A stretch of DNA of 64,000 nucleotides from Spirochaetaceae bacterium (GTDB lineage Bacteria > Spirochaetota > Leptospiria > Leptospirales > Leptonemataceae), in the NCBI GenBank assembly GCA_002729885.1, contig PBUB01000031.1, positions 62,001 through 126,000 on the forward strand. Reading direction: 5' to 3'. Both the position numbers and the translations under genes were made by a program. Of this stretch, positions 61,793 through 64,000 are shown one piece after another. Position 1 is the first letter of the stretch. Each line of letters starts with the position of its first letter. A model generated the notes under the pieces. It did not search any database. It worked only from the letters and a program-made list of their open reading frames with translations, and was not told the DNA's origin.

Positions 61793-62506
61793 TCAATAAC
61801 TGGTAGGGTCTGGACTGTTATCGGTGGCCAGATCGGTCATCTTATGGCACATGGTGCAGTCCTGCATTTTGGGATCCTTATCGATTACGGACTGGAACTT
61901 ATTGTCTACTTTCAGTCCACGGAAAAGCTTGGTGAAATCGTTGGTCTGAACCTTTCCCTCTTCGTCGAAATCGTTGCTGTATCCTTTACTTACATCTTCG
62001 AAATCATCTTCATCCACATGTCTGGTGGCAACAGTACCTTCACAAACACAGGTTGCACTTCCATGCTCATCATGACTTACTGAGAATTTGGTCCCTCGCA
62101 CAGAGGCCACTGCAGTAGGGCTTACTACTTCTACGCCTTGATTGTTTAGTTTCTTCACATCGATCCAGGTAAATCCTTTCTTGAGCTTTACCTGAAGGGG
62201 CTCTTTCTTGCTATTCAGGTTTTCCAGAGTTACTTCCGTTTTTGGTCCAAGGCGAATTTCCTTTCCCTGATAGATGATTACCAGGTTACTCTGAGGACCG
62301 GTCTGAATTTTATCTTTGCTCTGGATAATCTGGCGAAGCTTCAAGTTTTGAAACTCACCCTGGCCACCTTTCTGAACCCTGGCAACGCCTACCAGGCGGG
62401 TAACCAGAGCGCGGTCTTCTGCGCGAAGGCCATCAAAAGCCCCCAGGGCCAGGACCATCGCAAGGGCCAACAGAGCCGGTTTCATTTTAGGCGATTGAAT
62501 ATTCAT
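61793..62506 (-). CDS. Periplasmic FecR-domain protein with C-terminal CxxCH haem motif
   Basis: A 237-residue exported protein. The signal peptide (ALLALAMVLALGAFDGLRAE) is followed by a FecR-type beta domain (about 35-165): VTRLVGVARVQKGGQGEF, QIIQSKDKIQTGPQSNLVI, RLGPKTEVTLENL, then VEVVSPTAVASVRGTKFSV and an internal CVCEG pair. The C-terminal tail holds QDCTMCHKMTDLA, a CxxCH c-type haem-binding motif, preceded by an acidic linker. FecR domains elsewhere relay iron signals to sigma factors; no anti-sigma part or FecI is present here. AAGGAG lies five bases before ATG 62506. Haem attachment is inferred. Confidence 0.82.
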   Translation of the reverse strand: MNIQSPKMKPALLALAMVLALGAFDGLRAEDRALVTRLVGVARVQKGGQGEFQNLKLRQIIQSKDKIQTGPQSNLVIIYQGKEIRLGPKTEVTLENLNSKKEPLQVKLKKGFTWIDVKKLNNQGVEVVSPTAVASVRGTKFSVSHDEHGSATCVCEGTVATRHVDEDDFEDVSKGYSNDFDEEGKVQTNDFTKLFRGLKVDNKFQSVIDKDPKMQDCTMCHKMTDLATDNSPDPTSY

Positions 62507-62680
62507 AAATACTCCTTCCTGCGAAATGCAGTTGTACTATACGTTACATACGGGGAAACAATGACAAGCCCCAATTTTGCAGGATTTCTAAAATAATCTG
62601 ATTTGTTACAAGATAAATTTTCCCTGTAACAACATGCAACGTCCGAACCGTGATTGGCTGAAATTAGGGCGTTTTGCCTT

Positions 62681-63070
62681 CTATTCTTCCATAAAGCGCG
62701 CATGAAATCGAAACTGCATCCTCGCACCAATGGCCCCTGCCAGAAGAAGATACCGACTATCCAGCTCGAAATAGGCATCTGACTCATCCCCGGCATCCAT
62801 CACGCAGGAAACCAGCACCTCATGCTCTCTTGCCAGCTGCCTCAGACTTCTGCGTACCGGGGCCAGTCTTCTTAGCAGATCCTTAACATGTTCTTCGATG
62901 GGCTCATTTCCCGCAGGACGACTATTGATCTGCCAGATTCCCTTGCCCCAGGCATCCCTGGGTATGATTCGGTCAGGCTCCACTCCCAGGATTCGAGTAA
63001 CATCCTCCGGATGTAACTCCTGGCCAGATACAGTAAGAATTGCCCAGCCTGTTGTTACTCTATTTGACAT
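62681..63070 (-). CDS. DUF4279 protein
   Basis: A 129-residue small cytoplasmic protein. The pattern TTGWAILTVSGQELHPEDVTRILGVEPDR (read about residues 6-35), KGIWQINSRPAG, a helix VKDLLRRLAPVRRSLRQLA and a final LDSRYLLLAGAIGARMQFRF matches DUF4279, whose members are immunity-like or unknown. Start ATG 63070 with AAGGAAAAG just upstream; the frame is open to 63283 but that part lies inside the divergent oxidoreductase gene. Start codons are 51 bp apart. Confidence 0.8.
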   Translation of the reverse strand: MSNRVTTGWAILTVSGQELHPEDVTRILGVEPDRIIPRDAWGKGIWQINSRPAGNEPIEEHVKDLLRRLAPVRRSLRQLAREHEVLVSCVMDAGDESDAYFELDSRYLLLAGAIGARMQFRFHARFMEE

Positions 63071-63121
63071 CTTTTCCTTTTCCTGTAACCGTGGGATGGA
63101 CTTCTCGAATCCACACTGCTC

Positions 63122-64000
63122 ATGAAAGAACCTGTACTGGTAATTATCGGCAATGGCATCACCGGAATCACGGTGGCCCGAACCGTTCGAAAGCAATTCA
63201 AAGATGTTCGTATTCGTATTGTATCCGATGAAGCGGACTATTTCTTTTCCCGTCCGGCATTGATGTACATTTACATGGGCCATATGGAAGCAAAACAGAC
63301 CGAGCCGTACGAAAGACGCTTCTATGATGAAAATCGCCTGGAACTGGTCCGCGGCACTGTAGACAGCATTAATCCCGATTCCGGCAATCTAACTCTCAAG
63401 GGTGGGCAGCAGGTACCCTTCGATTATCTGGTTCTGGCCACGGGCTCGGTGCCCAATCGATTCGGATGGCCAGGCCAGGATCTGGATGGTGTCCAGGGGC
63501 TCTACTCCATGCAGGACCTACAAAACCTGGAACACTGGTCCCAGAAGGGAATCAAGAAAGCTGTCATTGTGGGCGGCGGATTGATTGGAATTGAACTGGC
63601 AGAGATGCTACATACCAGAAACATTCCTGCTACGTTTCTAGTAAGGGAAGACCATTACTGGGGCAATATCCTGCCGCCGGAAGAATCAGAACTGGTAAGA
63701 AAGGAAATCGATGCACATCACATTGGACTGAAGCTTAAAACCGAACTTAAATCTATTGAGTCCGATGAAAACGGAAGAGCCCGGGCCGTGCATACATCGG
63801 ACGGAGAACGCATCGAAGCCGACTTCGTAGGACTGACGGCCGGTGTTCGGCCCAATCTTTCTGTAAGCCATGACTCTGTGGAAACCCAGAGAGGATACCT
63901 GGTCGATTACTACTTTCAGACCTCGCATCGGAAGATCTTTGCTGCCGGGGATTGCGCTCAGTTTCGCGCCAGCGAAGGACCGGGTCCTGTAGAGCAACTC
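63122..64000 (+). CDS. NAD(P)/FAD-dependent oxidoreductase (3' end cut by window)
   Basis: The first 293 residues of a pyridine-nucleotide disulfide-type flavoprotein. It has an FAD-binding Rossmann motif (VIIGNGITGITVARTV), YLVLATGSVPN, a second Rossmann fold for NAD(P)H (AVIVGGGLIGIELAEML) and the FAD-ribityl motif IFAAGDCAQF. There is no CxxxxC redox pair near the FAD motif, so it resembles NADH oxidase, ferredoxin reductase or nitrite-reductase-like flavoproteins rather than dihydrolipoamide dehydrogenase. The ATG at 63122 gives the usual MKEPVLVIIGNG start. The C-terminal part lies beyond the window. Confidence 0.88.
   Translation, partial: MKEPVLVIIGNGITGITVARTVRKQFKDVRIRIVSDEADYFFSRPALMYIYMGHMEAKQTEPYERRFYDENRLELVRGTVDSINPDSGNLTLKGGQQVPFDYLVLATGSVPNRFGWPGQDLDGVQGLYSMQDLQNLEHWSQKGIKKAVIVGGGLIGIELAEMLHTRNIPATFLVREDHYWGNILPPEESELVRKEIDAHHIGLKLKTELKSIESDENGRARAVHTSDGERIEADFVGLTAGVRPNLSVSHDSVETQRGYLVDYYFQTSHRKIFAAGDCAQFRASEGPGPVEQL

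Overview
The window looks like chromosomal DNA from a spirochaete of the Leptospira/Leptonema/Turneriella group. This is inferred from gene content: a DUF1554 surface protein (a family typical of Leptospiraceae), many lipoproteins with spirochaete-style lipoboxes, MORN_2 repeat lipoproteins, 7TMR-DISM sensors and an unusual density of class III adenylate cyclases. No rRNA, convincing tRNA, transposase, phage gene or CRISPR array is visible. TTG and GTG start codons are common.

Layout. (1) 1-1733: the 5' part of an outer-membrane beta-barrel gene and bpt (N-end rule aminoacyltransferase). (2) 1740-2445: a gene-free, hairpin-rich mosaic of repeats. (3) 2506-5564: a six-TM chemoreceptor, then serC with a perfect inverted repeat abutting its start codon and a translationally coupled small gene. 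(4) 5606-13109, minus strand: a complete ebo cluster in the order eboD-eboC-eboA-eboB-eboE-eboF, followed by a shortened DUF4328 membrane protein. (5) 13211-40802: a signalling island. It holds a second chemoreceptor; two giant receptor adenylate cyclases (about 2804 and 2404 residues) with a 7TMR-DISM input and 11 and 9 tandem GAF domains; a PNPOx-PNPOx-GAF-GAF-cyclase operon; a 7TMR-DISM histidine kinase with a NarL-type regulator; and a HAMP adenylate cyclase. (6) 40910-50322: small envelope and lipoprotein genes, a MarR regulator with a candidate operator and a nearby heptanucleotide microsatellite, a 4-TM protein, the DUF1554 protein, a patatin phospholipase, a FapA/DUF342 protein, a DHFR-like protein, an OpgC-like acyltransferase and a MORN lipoprotein. 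(7) 50467-64000: an HDOD protein, BASS and TauE/SafE transporters, a receiver-cyclase, the phosphotransacylase/acetate kinase pair, maf, folE, rph, a large porin, an SDR, a FecR-domain protein with a haem-type CxxCH motif, a DUF4279 protein and the start of an NAD(P)/FAD oxidoreductase.

How it fits together. The dominant theme is cAMP signalling: five class III cyclases with very different inputs (7TM plus poly-GAF, split-barrel plus GAF, HAMP, receiver) lie within 40 kb. Three of them share not only the catalytic domain but also a short C-terminal peptide (LSEID, two residues, R, one residue, GW, stop), which suggests a common partner or fate. The two giants appear to have diverged by gain or loss of whole GAF modules. 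The ebo cluster is an independent block of uncertain product, probably making or exporting a periplasmic metabolite. The remainder is central metabolism (acetate, serine, pterin), RNA and nucleotide housekeeping, and envelope proteins.
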